This document shows positions 41,512 through 49,318 of a DNA stretch of 64,000 nucleotides, one piece after another (positions within the stretch are counted from its first letter, which is position 1; each line of letters starts with the position of its first letter). This DNA comes from Fimenecus sp051881355 (GTDB lineage: Bacteria > Bacillota > Clostridia > Oscillospirales > Acutalibacteraceae): NCBI GenBank assembly GCA_051881355.1, contig JBJEPS010000069.1, positions 1-64,000 of the forward strand, given 5' to 3'. Position numbers and translations under genes: made by a program. The notes under the pieces are model-generated. The model was not told the origin of the DNA. It ran no database searches and worked only from the letters and a program-made list of their open reading frames with translations.

Positions 41512-42221
41512 AAATTTACGCAGATTTACACATTCATTCCTGCCTTTCCCCTTGCGGGGACAATGATATGACGCCCTACAACCTCGTCAATATGGCGAAG
41601 CTGTTGGGCTTTGATATGATTGCCTTAACCGACCACAACTCCTGTCGAAACTGTAAAAGCGCGGTAGCGGTCGGCAAGGAAATCGGCTTGACGGTTGTAC
41701 CCGGTATGGAACTTTGTACCGCTGAGGAAATCCATTGTGTCTGTCTTTTGCCGGATTTAGATGCGGCGGACGCGTTTTCGCGGCATATCCACGGGACAAT
41801 GCCACCCGTTGAAAATCAACCTGAAATTTTCGGCGAACAGCGTGTAATGGACACAGGCGACGGAATTGTAGACACAGAGCCCTTGCTTTTAACCACGGCA
41901 AGCTCGGTGTCAATTGACGCCCTTGTTCCGTTGGTACATGCTTTCGGCGGGGCGTGCTTTCCCGCGCATTTAGACCGTGCGTCATACAGCATTTTGTCGG
42001 TATTGGGCTTTTTGTACCCCGAACTGCAATTTACAACGGCAGAATTTACACACAAAGCCTTTTTGCCGCAGTATCTCGACAAGCACCCGCTTTTGCGGGA
42101 TATGCGCATTGTGCGCAACTCCGACGCGCATTATCTCGAAAATATGGTTGAGCCCACCGAACCGTTGGAACTGCGCGAAAACTCAGCACAAGGCTTACTT
42201 GATTTCATCAACGGAATATAA
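41508..42221 (+). CDS. PHP-domain phosphoesterase
   Basis: Metal-dependent phosphoesterase of 237 residues with the polymerase-and-histidinol-phosphatase fold. DLHIHSCLSPCGDNDMTP (5-22), ALTDHNSC (about 39-46) and PGMELCTAEEIHC (about 66-78) supply the first metal ligands. PAHLDRAS (about 148-155) and RNSDAHYLENM (about 200-210) supply the rest. Members attack DNA ends, histidinol phosphate, nucleotides or 3',5'-diphosphates; this one's substrate is unknown. The same type of PHP gene ends related hydrogenase-associated gene sets. Confidence 0.9.
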   Translation: MKIYADLHIHSCLSPCGDNDMTPYNLVNMAKLLGFDMIALTDHNSCRNCKSAVAVGKEIGLTVVPGMELCTAEEIHCVCLLPDLDAADAFSRHIHGTMPPVENQPEIFGEQRVMDTGDGIVDTEPLLLTTASSVSIDALVPLVHAFGGACFPAHLDRASYSILSVLGFLYPELQFTTAEFTHKAFLPQYLDKHPLLRDMRIVRNSDAHYLENMVEPTEPLELRENSAQGLLDFINGI

Positions 42222-42243
42222 AAATATAAAAATATACACATTA

Positions 42244-42274
42244 ACGGCAGGGTGCGTTCTCTGCCGCTTTTTTC
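42244..42274 (+). terminator. Terminator after the PHP gene
   Basis: CGGCAG (42245-42250) and CTGCCG (42261-42266) form a short stem followed by CTTTTTT. Confidence 0.65.
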
Positions 42275-42299
42275 TGTTCCCATTTCCTCTCTTCCCCTA

Positions 42300-42328
42300 T
42301 TGACAAAGCACACGGTCTATGCTATTTT
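42300..42328 (+). promoter_or_regulatory. Promoter of the padR operon
   Basis: TTGACA (42300-42305), 17-base spacer, TATTTT (42323-42328). Downstream TACATA is repeated at a 17-base interval (from 42330), possibly the PadR binding site. Confidence 0.6.
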
Positions 42329-42396
42329 ATACATAGATATTCGAGGTACATATTTACAAAAGGTATTTGCATTTTTATTTTAAAGGAGGCATCACT

Positions 42397-42744
42397 ATGC
42401 ATATCAGCAAAGAACTCGCAAAGGGCAGTACGGGGTTGTTGGTATTGAGCGTGCTGTCACGGCAGGAACTGTACGGCTATCAAATCATCAAAACCGTCGA
42501 ATTGATGAGCGAAAATGTATTTCAAATGAATGAGGGCACGCTCTACCCTATTCTGCACGCGCTCGAAAAAGAGGAACTGCTTACTTCTTACTGGGCAGAC
42601 AGCACGGACACGGGTAAGCGCCGCAAATACTATAAAATTACGGAAAAAGGCTTGCGGGAACTGGAAAAGCAAAAAGAGGAATGGAACACGTACCAAAAGG
42701 CGGTGAACCGCGTTGTCGGCGGCGTGCAGAACGCCGCTGTGTAG
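42397..42744 (+). CDS. PadR-family transcriptional regulator
   Basis: Winged-helix repressor of 115 residues. The family pattern is clear: KGSTGLLVLSVLSRQELYGY (about 9-28), then NEGTLYPILHALEKEELLTS (about 45-64) and RRKYYKITEKG. Small PadR proteins of this type often repress an adjacent membrane protein or transporter gene, as the arrangement here suggests: the next gene starts 18 bases downstream. The ATG at 42397 follows AAAGGAGG; an upstream ATG lies in the leader. Confidence 0.93.
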   Translation: MHISKELAKGSTGLLVLSVLSRQELYGYQIIKTVELMSENVFQMNEGTLYPILHALEKEELLTSYWADSTDTGKRRKYYKITEKGLRELEKQKEEWNTYQKAVNRVVGGVQNAAV

Positions 42745-42761
42745 ATAACGGGGGGATTGCT

Positions 42762-44450
42762 TTGTTCATTTCAAAATTTGAGGAATATTTACAGTATGTT
42801 TGCGCGGGCATTCGCAGTCACAGAAAGCGCGCCGAAATTCATGATGAGTTGCTCGGGCATTTAGAGGACAATTATGAGCGCGCACTCGCCACAGGGCACA
42901 CCGCCGCCGAAGCCGAAAACGAAGCCCTCGCAAATATGGGTGACCGTGAGGTCTTGCGCGGCAAATTCGCCCAGCTTTACAAGTTCTCGCCACCCGAATA
43001 TATGCGTTCTACCGTAAACTGCTTGATTTTCGGGCTGTTATTCGTGTTCTGCCGCGTCGATATCGTGCCGCTGTTCGGCAAATTTATGCCGATACTCGGG
43101 CAAATTCTTCTGCTGTGCGCGCTGTTTCGGCTGTATCGGTTTAACAAGCCCCTAAAAGCGGCGGCGGGTATTTTTACAGCGTATCTGCTTTGTCAAAATG
43201 TCGCGTGGTGCATTACGGTGTACGATATGCCGCAAAACCCATGGCGCGGATGCTTTTCGGTGGCGGCGGCTGTGTTTTTGAATGTGTTTTGCTGTGCTTT
43301 GTATATCGGTATACAAAGCTTATGCGACAAACAGTCGGGATTTGGCACGGGCAACTCGTTTCTGTCTTTTTGCATACTTCCGCAGTTATGGGTTACCTAT
43401 TGCTCGGTTGTAATATCTTGGAACAGCGAGCCATTGCTGTCTGCGGAATATGCGGATTGCAATATGCTTATACTCCTCGGGCTTATCTTCCCCATGATCG
43501 GGCTGTGGCGCGCCAAGCGAATTTTAAGCCGCGCCGAGCCGGAATTCCCGCTGGAACAACCGATGGCAAAGCCGCTGAGAACGGGGCTTTCGGTTTGTGT
43601 TGCCCTGTGTCTGCTCTTGCCGCTCGGCAGTATGGTTGCGGCAGCAACGCGCGCACCGCAAACGGAAATCTATACCGTTGCAGATACCGATGTCAACGCC
43701 GACACCGTCGCAAACGCCCGTGCACATTTGCGTGCGCTCGGACTGCCCGAAACGGTTTTGCAGGATTTGCCAGACAGCGAGGTCCTGCACTACCGCACAG
43801 CGCAGTATATGGACATACAAGAAAATCTGCTTTCCTCAAACGGGCAAGAAACAGGCGGTACGGCATATATCTTTTATTTAAACGGTCTTCCGACAGAAGA
43901 TGACCCCGAAACATTCGATTTCAGCGGCAAATATGTGCGCGTGCTAACTGTGTTTTCAGGATTTGACGAAAAAACCGTCCACTTCCGCGACGGCATCTAT
44001 TTGCCGTATGCAGAAAAGACTTGGTTTCGCTTTTCCGCACTCGCCGATACGGACTTTTTCCTATCGATTTCGGAAAAGGACGGGCAAACCGTATCCGCAA
44101 AAGCGTTTTCACGGTGGAGCGATTTGCACGACGGCGCGCAGGCACTTTTGACAGGCTATGATTTTGCATTTCCGCGCGGCGTTGAAAATCGCCGTATGTA
44201 TATCGCTGCCACGGCGCTTTTAAACGGCGTTGCAGATGACGGCTACTGCATCACTACTTGGTCTATGCAGTATTACCGACAGGTTTTGCCGCTGAACATT
44301 GCCTACCGCTGCAACAACGAGCGCGCAGAGGAAAAGCTGTTCAGCGCACAATACACCTATGCTTCGTATCGAGTAATAGCCGTGCAGGAGCAGAACATTT
44401 GGTTTAACATTGAGATTACGCCGGAAAAATTCAGCGAAACAACAGAATAA
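42762..44450 (+). CDS. Membrane protein with permease prefix domain 1
   Basis: Protein of 562 residues paired with the PadR gene. Residues 1-75 (FEEYLQYVCAGIRSHRKRAE then HDELLGHLEDNYERAL) are a permease prefix domain 1, which commonly follows PadR genes. Next come several hydrophobic segments (about 90-290), then one more helix (about 275-300) and a large extracytoplasmic domain of about 260 residues with no family I recognise. The start is TTG at 42762, six bases after GGGGGG. No ABC or FtsX domain is evident, so the function is open; envelope stress response is a guess from the family context. Confidence 0.8.
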   Translation: MFISKFEEYLQYVCAGIRSHRKRAEIHDELLGHLEDNYERALATGHTAAEAENEALANMGDREVLRGKFAQLYKFSPPEYMRSTVNCLIFGLLFVFCRVDIVPLFGKFMPILGQILLLCALFRLYRFNKPLKAAAGIFTAYLLCQNVAWCITVYDMPQNPWRGCFSVAAAVFLNVFCCALYIGIQSLCDKQSGFGTGNSFLSFCILPQLWVTYCSVVISWNSEPLLSAEYADCNMLILLGLIFPMIGLWRAKRILSRAEPEFPLEQPMAKPLRTGLSVCVALCLLLPLGSMVAAATRAPQTEIYTVADTDVNADTVANARAHLRALGLPETVLQDLPDSEVLHYRTAQYMDIQENLLSSNGQETGGTAYIFYLNGLPTEDDPETFDFSGKYVRVLTVFSGFDEKTVHFRDGIYLPYAEKTWFRFSALADTDFFLSISEKDGQTVSAKAFSRWSDLHDGAQALLTGYDFAFPRGVENRRMYIAATALLNGVADDGYCITTWSMQYYRQVLPLNIAYRCNNERAEEKLFSAQYTYASYRVIAVQEQNIWFNIEITPEKFSETTE

Positions 44451-44454
44451 CACA

Positions 44455-44492
44455 AAACGGACAGGCGAAAAAAATTCGGCTGTCCGTTTCTT
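44455..44492 (+). terminator. Weak terminator after the PadR-linked membrane gene
   Basis: AAACGGACAG and CTGTCCGTTT flank a 15-base loop, followed by CTTCTATT. Confidence 0.55.
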
Positions 44493-44503
44493 CTATTCGG
44501 GAC

Positions 44504-44532
44504 TTGCGCAAACGGAAAGTCTGTGGTAAACT
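44504..44532 (+). promoter_or_regulatory. Promoter of yebC
   Basis: TTGCGC (44504-44509), 17-base spacer, TAAACT (44527-44532). Confidence 0.5.
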
Positions 44533-44564
44533 ATTATGCGTAATTTTGTGAGAAGGTGAAACTT

Positions 44565-45302
44565 ATGTCAGGACATTCCAAATGGAGCACCATTAAGCGC
44601 AAAAAAGAAAAGACCGACAACGCACGTGCCAAGGTGTTCACCAAAATCGGGCGTGAAATCGCCGTTGCCGTAAAGGCGGGCGGCCCCGACCCCGCGGCAA
44701 ACTCCAAACTGAAAGATGTAATCGCCAAAGCGAAAGCGAACAATGTGCCGAATGACAATATCGACCGTATTATCAAAAAAGCGGCGGGCGAAGGCAACGC
44801 GGACAATTACGAAGATGTGGTGTACGAGGGCTACGGTCCGTCGGGCATTGCCGTGATTATTGAAGCGTTGACCGACAACCGCAACCGTACGGCGGCAGAT
44901 GTGCGCCACGCATTTGATAAATTCGGCGGCAATATGGGCACTTCGGGCTGTGTTTCTTTTATGTTCAGCCGGCAGGGCGTTATTATCATCGAAAAAGAGG
45001 ATATTGACGAGGACAAGTTGATGGAGGACGCTTTGGAAGCAGGCGCTTCGGACTTCCTTTCGGACGGCGATGTATATGAAATCCGCACCGAGCCGAACGA
45101 TATGGGGCTTGTGCGTGATGATTTAGAGGCAAAAGGGTACAAATTCCTTTCGGCAGAGGTGGAATATATCCCCTCGACCTACACAAAGCTTACCGATCCC
45201 GACGACATTCAGAATATGGGCAGAATGCTCGAAATGTTCGACGAAAGCGACGACATTCAGGAGGTCTACCACAACTGGGAAAACGAGGACGACTACGAAT
45301 AA
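44565..45302 (+). CDS. yebC: YebC/TACO1-family translation factor
   Basis: Protein of 245 residues of the YebC family, long annotated as transcriptional regulators (PmpR) and more recently linked to translation through proline-rich stretches. The N-terminus MSGHSKWSTIKRKKEK, the segment ARAKVFTKIGREIAVAVKAG, and FGGNMGTSGCVSFMF (about 117-131) are highly conserved. The C-terminal acidic end is normal. The ATG at 44565 follows AAGGTG; an in-frame ATG three codons earlier is less likely. It is monocistronic, with its own promoter and terminator. Confidence 0.96.
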   Translation: MSGHSKWSTIKRKKEKTDNARAKVFTKIGREIAVAVKAGGPDPAANSKLKDVIAKAKANNVPNDNIDRIIKKAAGEGNADNYEDVVYEGYGPSGIAVIIEALTDNRNRTAADVRHAFDKFGGNMGTSGCVSFMFSRQGVIIIEKEDIDEDKLMEDALEAGASDFLSDGDVYEIRTEPNDMGLVRDDLEAKGYKFLSAEVEYIPSTYTKLTDPDDIQNMGRMLEMFDESDDIQEVYHNWENEDDYE

Positions 45303-45337
45303 TCGATTTTTCGTTCCTTTGCTGATTTGTTTTCTTG

Positions 45338-45367
45338 ACACCGTGCCGATTGCGGCACGGTGTTTTT
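45338..45367 (+). terminator. Terminator of yebC
   Basis: ACACCGTGCCG and CGGCACGGTGT form a perfect stem around ATTG, followed by TTTTTT. Confidence 0.92.
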
Positions 45368-45428
45368 TATTTGGGGCGTGCGCCCACCACTCACATTACA
45401 GATTGTGCGTATGGCGGCAAAGCAAATA

Positions 45429-45457
45429 TAGACTTTTTTTCGGGTTTATGCTACAAT
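45429..45457 (+). promoter_or_regulatory. Possible promoter of the EEP-family gene
   Basis: TACAAT at 45452-45457 with a weak TAGACT 17 bases upstream (45429-45434). Confidence 0.45.
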
Positions 45458-45483
45458 AAAGAAAAAATTTAGGGGGAAGGTTT

Positions 45484-46407
45484 ATGAAGGTTTTCAAAAA
45501 AGTTTTATTGGGCGTCTTTTGCATTTTGTTGGTTACCATACTGCTTACAGGTGGGATTTTGGGCTTTTACTATCCGCATTACAAAAAGGCAAAACAACCG
45601 ATTTCCATAGACACCTCCGCGTTAGGAAACGGTGAAATCCGCATTATGAGCGCCAATGTGCGGTGCTTAAATCCACAGGATTTGGGTAAAAAAAGCTGGT
45701 TTTACCGTGCAGATTTAATCCTTAAAAATATTGAAGCCGAAGCGCCGACGGTTATCGGCTTCCAAGAGGTGACCAAGTGGCAGTACGCCTATCTCTGTGA
45801 TTCGCTTCCCGAATATGACTCCGTGATTACATACCGTGATAATACGCTTTACAGTGAGGGGTGCCCCGTATTTTACAATACCGCCCTTTACAATTTAAAG
45901 GACAAAGGCTCGTTCTGGCTTTCGGATACGCCCGAGGAAATGAGCAAGGGCTGGGACGCGGCGTGCTACCGCATTTGCAGTTATGTCATTTTAGAGGAAA
46001 AGCAAAGCGGTAAGGAATTTGTGGTGTTCAACACGCACTTGGATCATGTCAGCGACACGGCACGCATTAACGGTATCGGCGTGGTGCTCGAAAAAATCGC
46101 GCAGTTCGGCGGTCTTCCGTCCGTGATTATCGGTGACTTAAACGCCGCCGAGGACAGTGAAACCTATCGCAGTGTAACGGAAAGCTTCCTCGACGCGAAA
46201 TATCAGCTCCAAAATCCGCAAATCAGCGCGACCTACCAAAACTGGGGCACAGAGCTTGACCGTCCGTGCATTGACTACTGTATGATTTCCAAAACAGGCT
46301 TTACGGTCAACAGTTACAAGGTGGTGCAAACCACTTATGACGGGGTATACCCGAGCGACCACTTCCCGCTTTCCGTCAGCCTGACGCTCACAGATACAAC
46401 CGAATGA
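45484..46407 (+). CDS. Membrane-anchored endonuclease/exonuclease/phosphatase-family protein
   Basis: Protein of 307 residues. An N-terminal hydrophobic helix (about 8-30) anchors it or acts as a signal, so the domain faces outside the cytoplasm. The EEP fold follows: IMSANVRCL (Asn ligand, about 55-63), TVIGFQEVTK (Glu, about 86-95), FNTHLDHVSDTARINGI (His, about 180-196), IIGDLNAAEDSE (Asp and Asn) and YPSDHFPLSV (final Asp-His). This is a complete metal-dependent hydrolase site. The substrate might be nucleic acid, a phospholipid head group or an inositol phosphate. It starts at ATG behind AGGGGGAAGG and precedes the nucleotidyltransferase-fold gene by 10 bases. Confidence 0.88.
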   Translation: MKVFKKVLLGVFCILLVTILLTGGILGFYYPHYKKAKQPISIDTSALGNGEIRIMSANVRCLNPQDLGKKSWFYRADLILKNIEAEAPTVIGFQEVTKWQYAYLCDSLPEYDSVITYRDNTLYSEGCPVFYNTALYNLKDKGSFWLSDTPEEMSKGWDAACYRICSYVILEEKQSGKEFVVFNTHLDHVSDTARINGIGVVLEKIAQFGGLPSVIIGDLNAAEDSETYRSVTESFLDAKYQLQNPQISATYQNWGTELDRPCIDYCMISKTGFTVNSYKVVQTTYDGVYPSDHFPLSVSLTLTDTTE

Positions 46408-46417
46408 GGCAATTTTT

Positions 46418-47563
46418 ATGCAAAATGTAGTGGAGACAAAAGAATACTTCCTGTCTGTGGTTTCCGCCGCACTTTGCGGGACACCTGTCCCGACAAAACC
46501 CGATGCCGTGGATTTTGCAGATGTGTACCGTCTTGCGGCACGAAATGCCGTGCAAGGGTTATTTTATCTCGCATTTTCCCCTTGTAAAGATGCCGTTCCC
46601 GAAACGATTTTTGCGCGCTTGCAAAAGACATATCAGTTAGAATGCGCGCGTGAAACCGCACAACAGGCGTTTTTAGCAGACTTGCGTGCGGATTTTACCG
46701 CGGCAGGCATTGCCTTTATGCTATTAAAGGGCACGCATTTAAAATCGCTGTACCCACAGCCCGAAATGCGCTTTATGGTGGATATGGATATACTGGTGCA
46801 CGAAAACGCAATTGAAAATGCAAAAAAAATTCTTTTGGAAAAGGGCTTGGAAATCAGCTTTGACAACGGCAAAGATATTGTCTTTCTCAAAAAACCGTTT
46901 TTAACGGTGGAACTGCATCGAAGTCTGTTTCAGGAAGATTATTTTATGTATCCGTATTTCAGCGGTGCGTGGGAACGCACTGAAAAGGCAGACGGCACGG
47001 AATACAAAATGCCTGAAAATGATTTATATGTCTATACGCTGGCACATTTGGCGGAGCATTATTTAGACGCAGGTTCTTGCTTTCGTCCGATGATGGACTT
47101 GTTTTTGATGGAAAAAGCCTACGAGAATACGCTGGACTTTGCTTACATTGACAAGCAGTTTTCAAAAATCGGCATCGCAAAATTCGCAGCCAATATACGA
47201 CGGCTGACAAAGGCAATGTTCAGCGGTGCAGTGCACGATGACACCCTTTTTTTGATGGAAAACTATATCGTTTTAGGTCCACCGGTGGAAAATGCAGCAG
47301 AAGCGTCTAAAATCGCAGCGACACAAAAATCCAAAGCTCGCCGCATTTTGGAAACGCTGTTTCCGAACTATCGCCATATGGCACTGAAGTACCCGATTCT
47401 CAAGAAACGACCTGTTTTGTTGCCGATTTTCTGGTGTTTACGGATTTTTCAATATGCCTTCACAAAAAACAGCCGCCTGACAGCCAAACGCGAACAGTTG
47501 AAAAATGTTGACCAAAAAAGCGCTGACACCATGCAACAGATCTTTAAAAAATCAGGCTTGTAA
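46418..47563 (+). CDS. Nucleotidyltransferase-fold protein (NTP_transf_5 family)
   Basis: Protein of 381 residues of the family of uncharacterised nucleotidyltransferases often found beside surface polysaccharide or peptide-modification loci. The key segment AFMLLKGTHLKSLYP (about 98-112) followed by MRFMVDMDILV (about 117-127), with the two Asp of the nucleotidyltransferase core, is intact, as is VELHRSLFQE. It probably adds a nucleotide to a protein or small molecule, but the target is unknown. It follows the EEP gene in one unit and is convergent with the polysaccharide locus. Confidence 0.85.
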   Translation: MQNVVETKEYFLSVVSAALCGTPVPTKPDAVDFADVYRLAARNAVQGLFYLAFSPCKDAVPETIFARLQKTYQLECARETAQQAFLADLRADFTAAGIAFMLLKGTHLKSLYPQPEMRFMVDMDILVHENAIENAKKILLEKGLEISFDNGKDIVFLKKPFLTVELHRSLFQEDYFMYPYFSGAWERTEKADGTEYKMPENDLYVYTLAHLAEHYLDAGSCFRPMMDLFLMEKAYENTLDFAYIDKQFSKIGIAKFAANIRRLTKAMFSGAVHDDTLFLMENYIVLGPPVENAAEASKIAATQKSKARRILETLFPNYRHMALKYPILKKRPVLLPIFWCLRIFQYAFTKNSRLTAKREQLKNVDQKSADTMQQIFKKSGL

Positions 47564-47583
47564 ACAAAAGAGAACCGAAAAAT

Positions 47584-47618
47584 ACGCCGTGGGAAAATCC
47601 CCACGGCGTTACTTTTTT
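47584..47618. terminator. Bidirectional terminator at the polysaccharide locus border
   Basis: ACGCCGTGGG (47584-47593) and CCCACGGCGT (47600-47609) make a ten-base-pair stem, with T6 on the plus strand after ACT and TTTTT on the minus strand. It separates the nucleotidyltransferase-fold gene from the end of the polysaccharide operon. Confidence 0.85.
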
Positions 47619-47623
47619 ATCTG

Positions 47624-48814
47624 TTAAAATTTGCGCCAGACCATTTTATTGACCACACCCGTATATGATTGAATGAGCTTGACGACCTTTGATGACACAT
47701 TTTCATCGATATAATCGGGCACAGGGATACCGTAATCTCCGTTTTGATTCATTTCCACCGCCGTGTCAATGGCTTGCAAAAGCGAGGTTTCATCAATCCC
47801 CGCCAGCACAAAGCAGGCTTTGTCAAGCGCCTCAGGGCGTTCGGTGGACGTACGAATACAGACTGCCGGAAACGGTTTCCCAATACTTGTAAAATACGAG
47901 CTTTCCTCCGGCAGTGTGCCCGAATCCGACACCACGGCGAACGCATGCATTTGCAGGCAGTTGTAATCATGGAAGCCGAGCGGCTCGTGCTGAATTACAC
48001 GGCGGTCAAGCTGAAATCCGCTTTGGGCAAGGCGTTTTTTGCTGCGCGGATGACAAGAATATAATATCGGCATATCATATTTTTCCGCCGTTTTGTTAAT
48101 CGCGGTAAACAGGGACAAAAAGTTCTGTTCCGTGTCAATATTTTCCTCGCGGTGGGCAGACAGCAAAATATAGTTACCCTTTTGAAGCCCCAAACGCGCA
48201 TGGATATCGGAATTTTCGATTTCCTTGAGATTATTATGCAGCACCTCTGCCATTGGGGAACCGGTCACATAGGTCCGCTCTTTCGGCAGTCCGCACTCGG
48301 CAAGATAACGGCGCGCATGCTCGGAATACGCCATATTGACATCGGAAATAATATCCACAATGCGGCGGTTTGTTTCCTCGGGCAGGCACTCATCTTTACA
48401 GCGGTTGCCTGCCTCCATGTGGAAAATCGGAATATGTAACCGCTTCGCCGCGATTGCCGAAAGGCAGGAGTTTGTATCTCCTAAAATCAATAATGCATCG
48501 GGCTTAATTTGCGTCATCAATTTATAAGAACAGTTGATGATATTTCCAACCGTGGCACCGAGGTCATCGCCGACAGCGTCCATATACACCTCCGGCTCTT
48601 GCAGTTTTAAATCCTTAAAGAACACGCCGTTGAGGTTGTAATCATAGTTTTGCCCCGTGTGTGCCAAAATGCAGTCAAAATACTGGCGGCATTTTTGAAT
48701 CACCGCCGCAAGACGGATAATTTCCGGGCGCGTGCCAACGAGAATTAAAAGCTTTAATTTCCCGTTATTCTGAAATCGGATATCGGAATAGTCTGTTTTC
48801 ATAGGTAAAGTCAT
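47624..48814 (-). CDS. wbjD: UDP-GlcNAc 2-epimerase-like enzyme, last step to UDP-L-FucNAc
   Basis: Non-hydrolysing UDP-sugar 2-epimerase of 396 residues. LILVGTRPEIIRLAAV (about 22-37), AHTGQNYDYNLNGVFF, the catalytic region LGDTNSCLSA (about 111-120) and HMEAGNRCKDECLPEETNRR (about 131-150) fit the WecB fold. Next to the two genes that make its substrate, it most likely acts as WbjD/FnlC/CapG, turning the 2,6-dideoxy-L-talose intermediate into UDP-N-acetyl-L-fucosamine. The ATG at 48814 overlaps the vanZ-family stop as ATGA; a further ATG at 48802 is possible. It is the last gene of the locus. Confidence 0.9.
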   Translation of the reverse strand: MTLPMKTDYSDIRFQNNGKLKLLILVGTRPEIIRLAAVIQKCRQYFDCILAHTGQNYDYNLNGVFFKDLKLQEPEVYMDAVGDDLGATVGNIINCSYKLMTQIKPDALLILGDTNSCLSAIAAKRLHIPIFHMEAGNRCKDECLPEETNRRIVDIISDVNMAYSEHARRYLAECGLPKERTYVTGSPMAEVLHNNLKEIENSDIHARLGLQKGNYILLSAHREENIDTEQNFLSLFTAINKTAEKYDMPILYSCHPRSKKRLAQSGFQLDRRVIQHEPLGFHDYNCLQMHAFAVVSDSGTLPEESSYFTSIGKPFPAVCIRTSTERPEALDKACFVLAGIDETSLLQAIDTAVEMNQNGDYGIPVPDYIDENVSSKVVKLIQSYTGVVNKMVWRKF

Positions 48815-49314
48815 CCCCTGCTTTCCACGGCATACGCCGATTTTTCTTGCTTTCTTGCTTTGCAAACGGCAATGCCGACTGCTGTCAATATGCCGACTGT
48901 CACTATGGCACAAAGCGCGCCGCAAAAGTCCAACAGCACGTCCTGTACCTTCGGCCCGCGACCTGACAATATTTGAATGGACTCATCAATAACGGCTGTA
49001 CACAGCGCCAAAGAAAGCACATTCCAAATCGCTTGCACGGTGTGTTTTCGGAACAACACAAAAAACAGTAAAGAAAGCTCTATCCCCAACACGAAAAACT
49101 CAACGGCATGTGCCGCTTTTCGGACATAATCTGCAAAGGAGCGCCAACCGTCAGGCGTCTCACCGCCGTTCGGCGATATAGATGCAATTGTTTCCGCCAC
49201 GGTTGCAGATGCCTTTTGTGACTTCGACACAGGCTGTGCGGAATTATAGAAAATAAACGCAACTGTCAGCAATATGCAGAAAAGGCATATACCGACACCG
49301 ATTTTTCGCTTCAT
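48811..49314 (-). CDS. VanZ-family membrane protein
   Basis: Small membrane protein of 167 residues with an N-terminal helix and three further helices. The family pattern is clear: FIFYNSAQPVSKSQKASATV (about 21-40), YVRKAAHAVEFFVLGIELSL (about 62-81, the conserved Lys-Ala-x-His) and VIDESIQILSGRGPKVQDVL (about 110-129). VanZ itself gives low-level teicoplanin resistance; most homologues have no known role. It sits between fnlB and wbjD of the L-FucNAc pathway with overlaps on one side and a five-base gap on the other, so it is part of that operon. Confidence 0.9.
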   Translation of the reverse strand: MKRKIGVGICLFCILLTVAFIFYNSAQPVSKSQKASATVAETIASISPNGGETPDGWRSFADYVRKAAHAVEFFVLGIELSLLFFVLFRKHTVQAIWNVLSLALCTAVIDESIQILSGRGPKVQDVLLDFCGALCAIVTVGILTAVGIAVCKARKQEKSAYAVESRG

Positions 49315-49318
49315 TGCA

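Noticed and set aside
36070..42221. NuoE/NuoF-like or HydA catalytic subunits near the hydrogenase-like gene
   Set aside because: All frames on both sides were read; the neighbours are trk genes and the padR operon, so no such subunit is present.
48811..49314. VanZ-family gene as a glycopeptide resistance gene
   Set aside because: No vanA/H/X/R/S genes are present; VanZ-family proteins are widespread without resistance.
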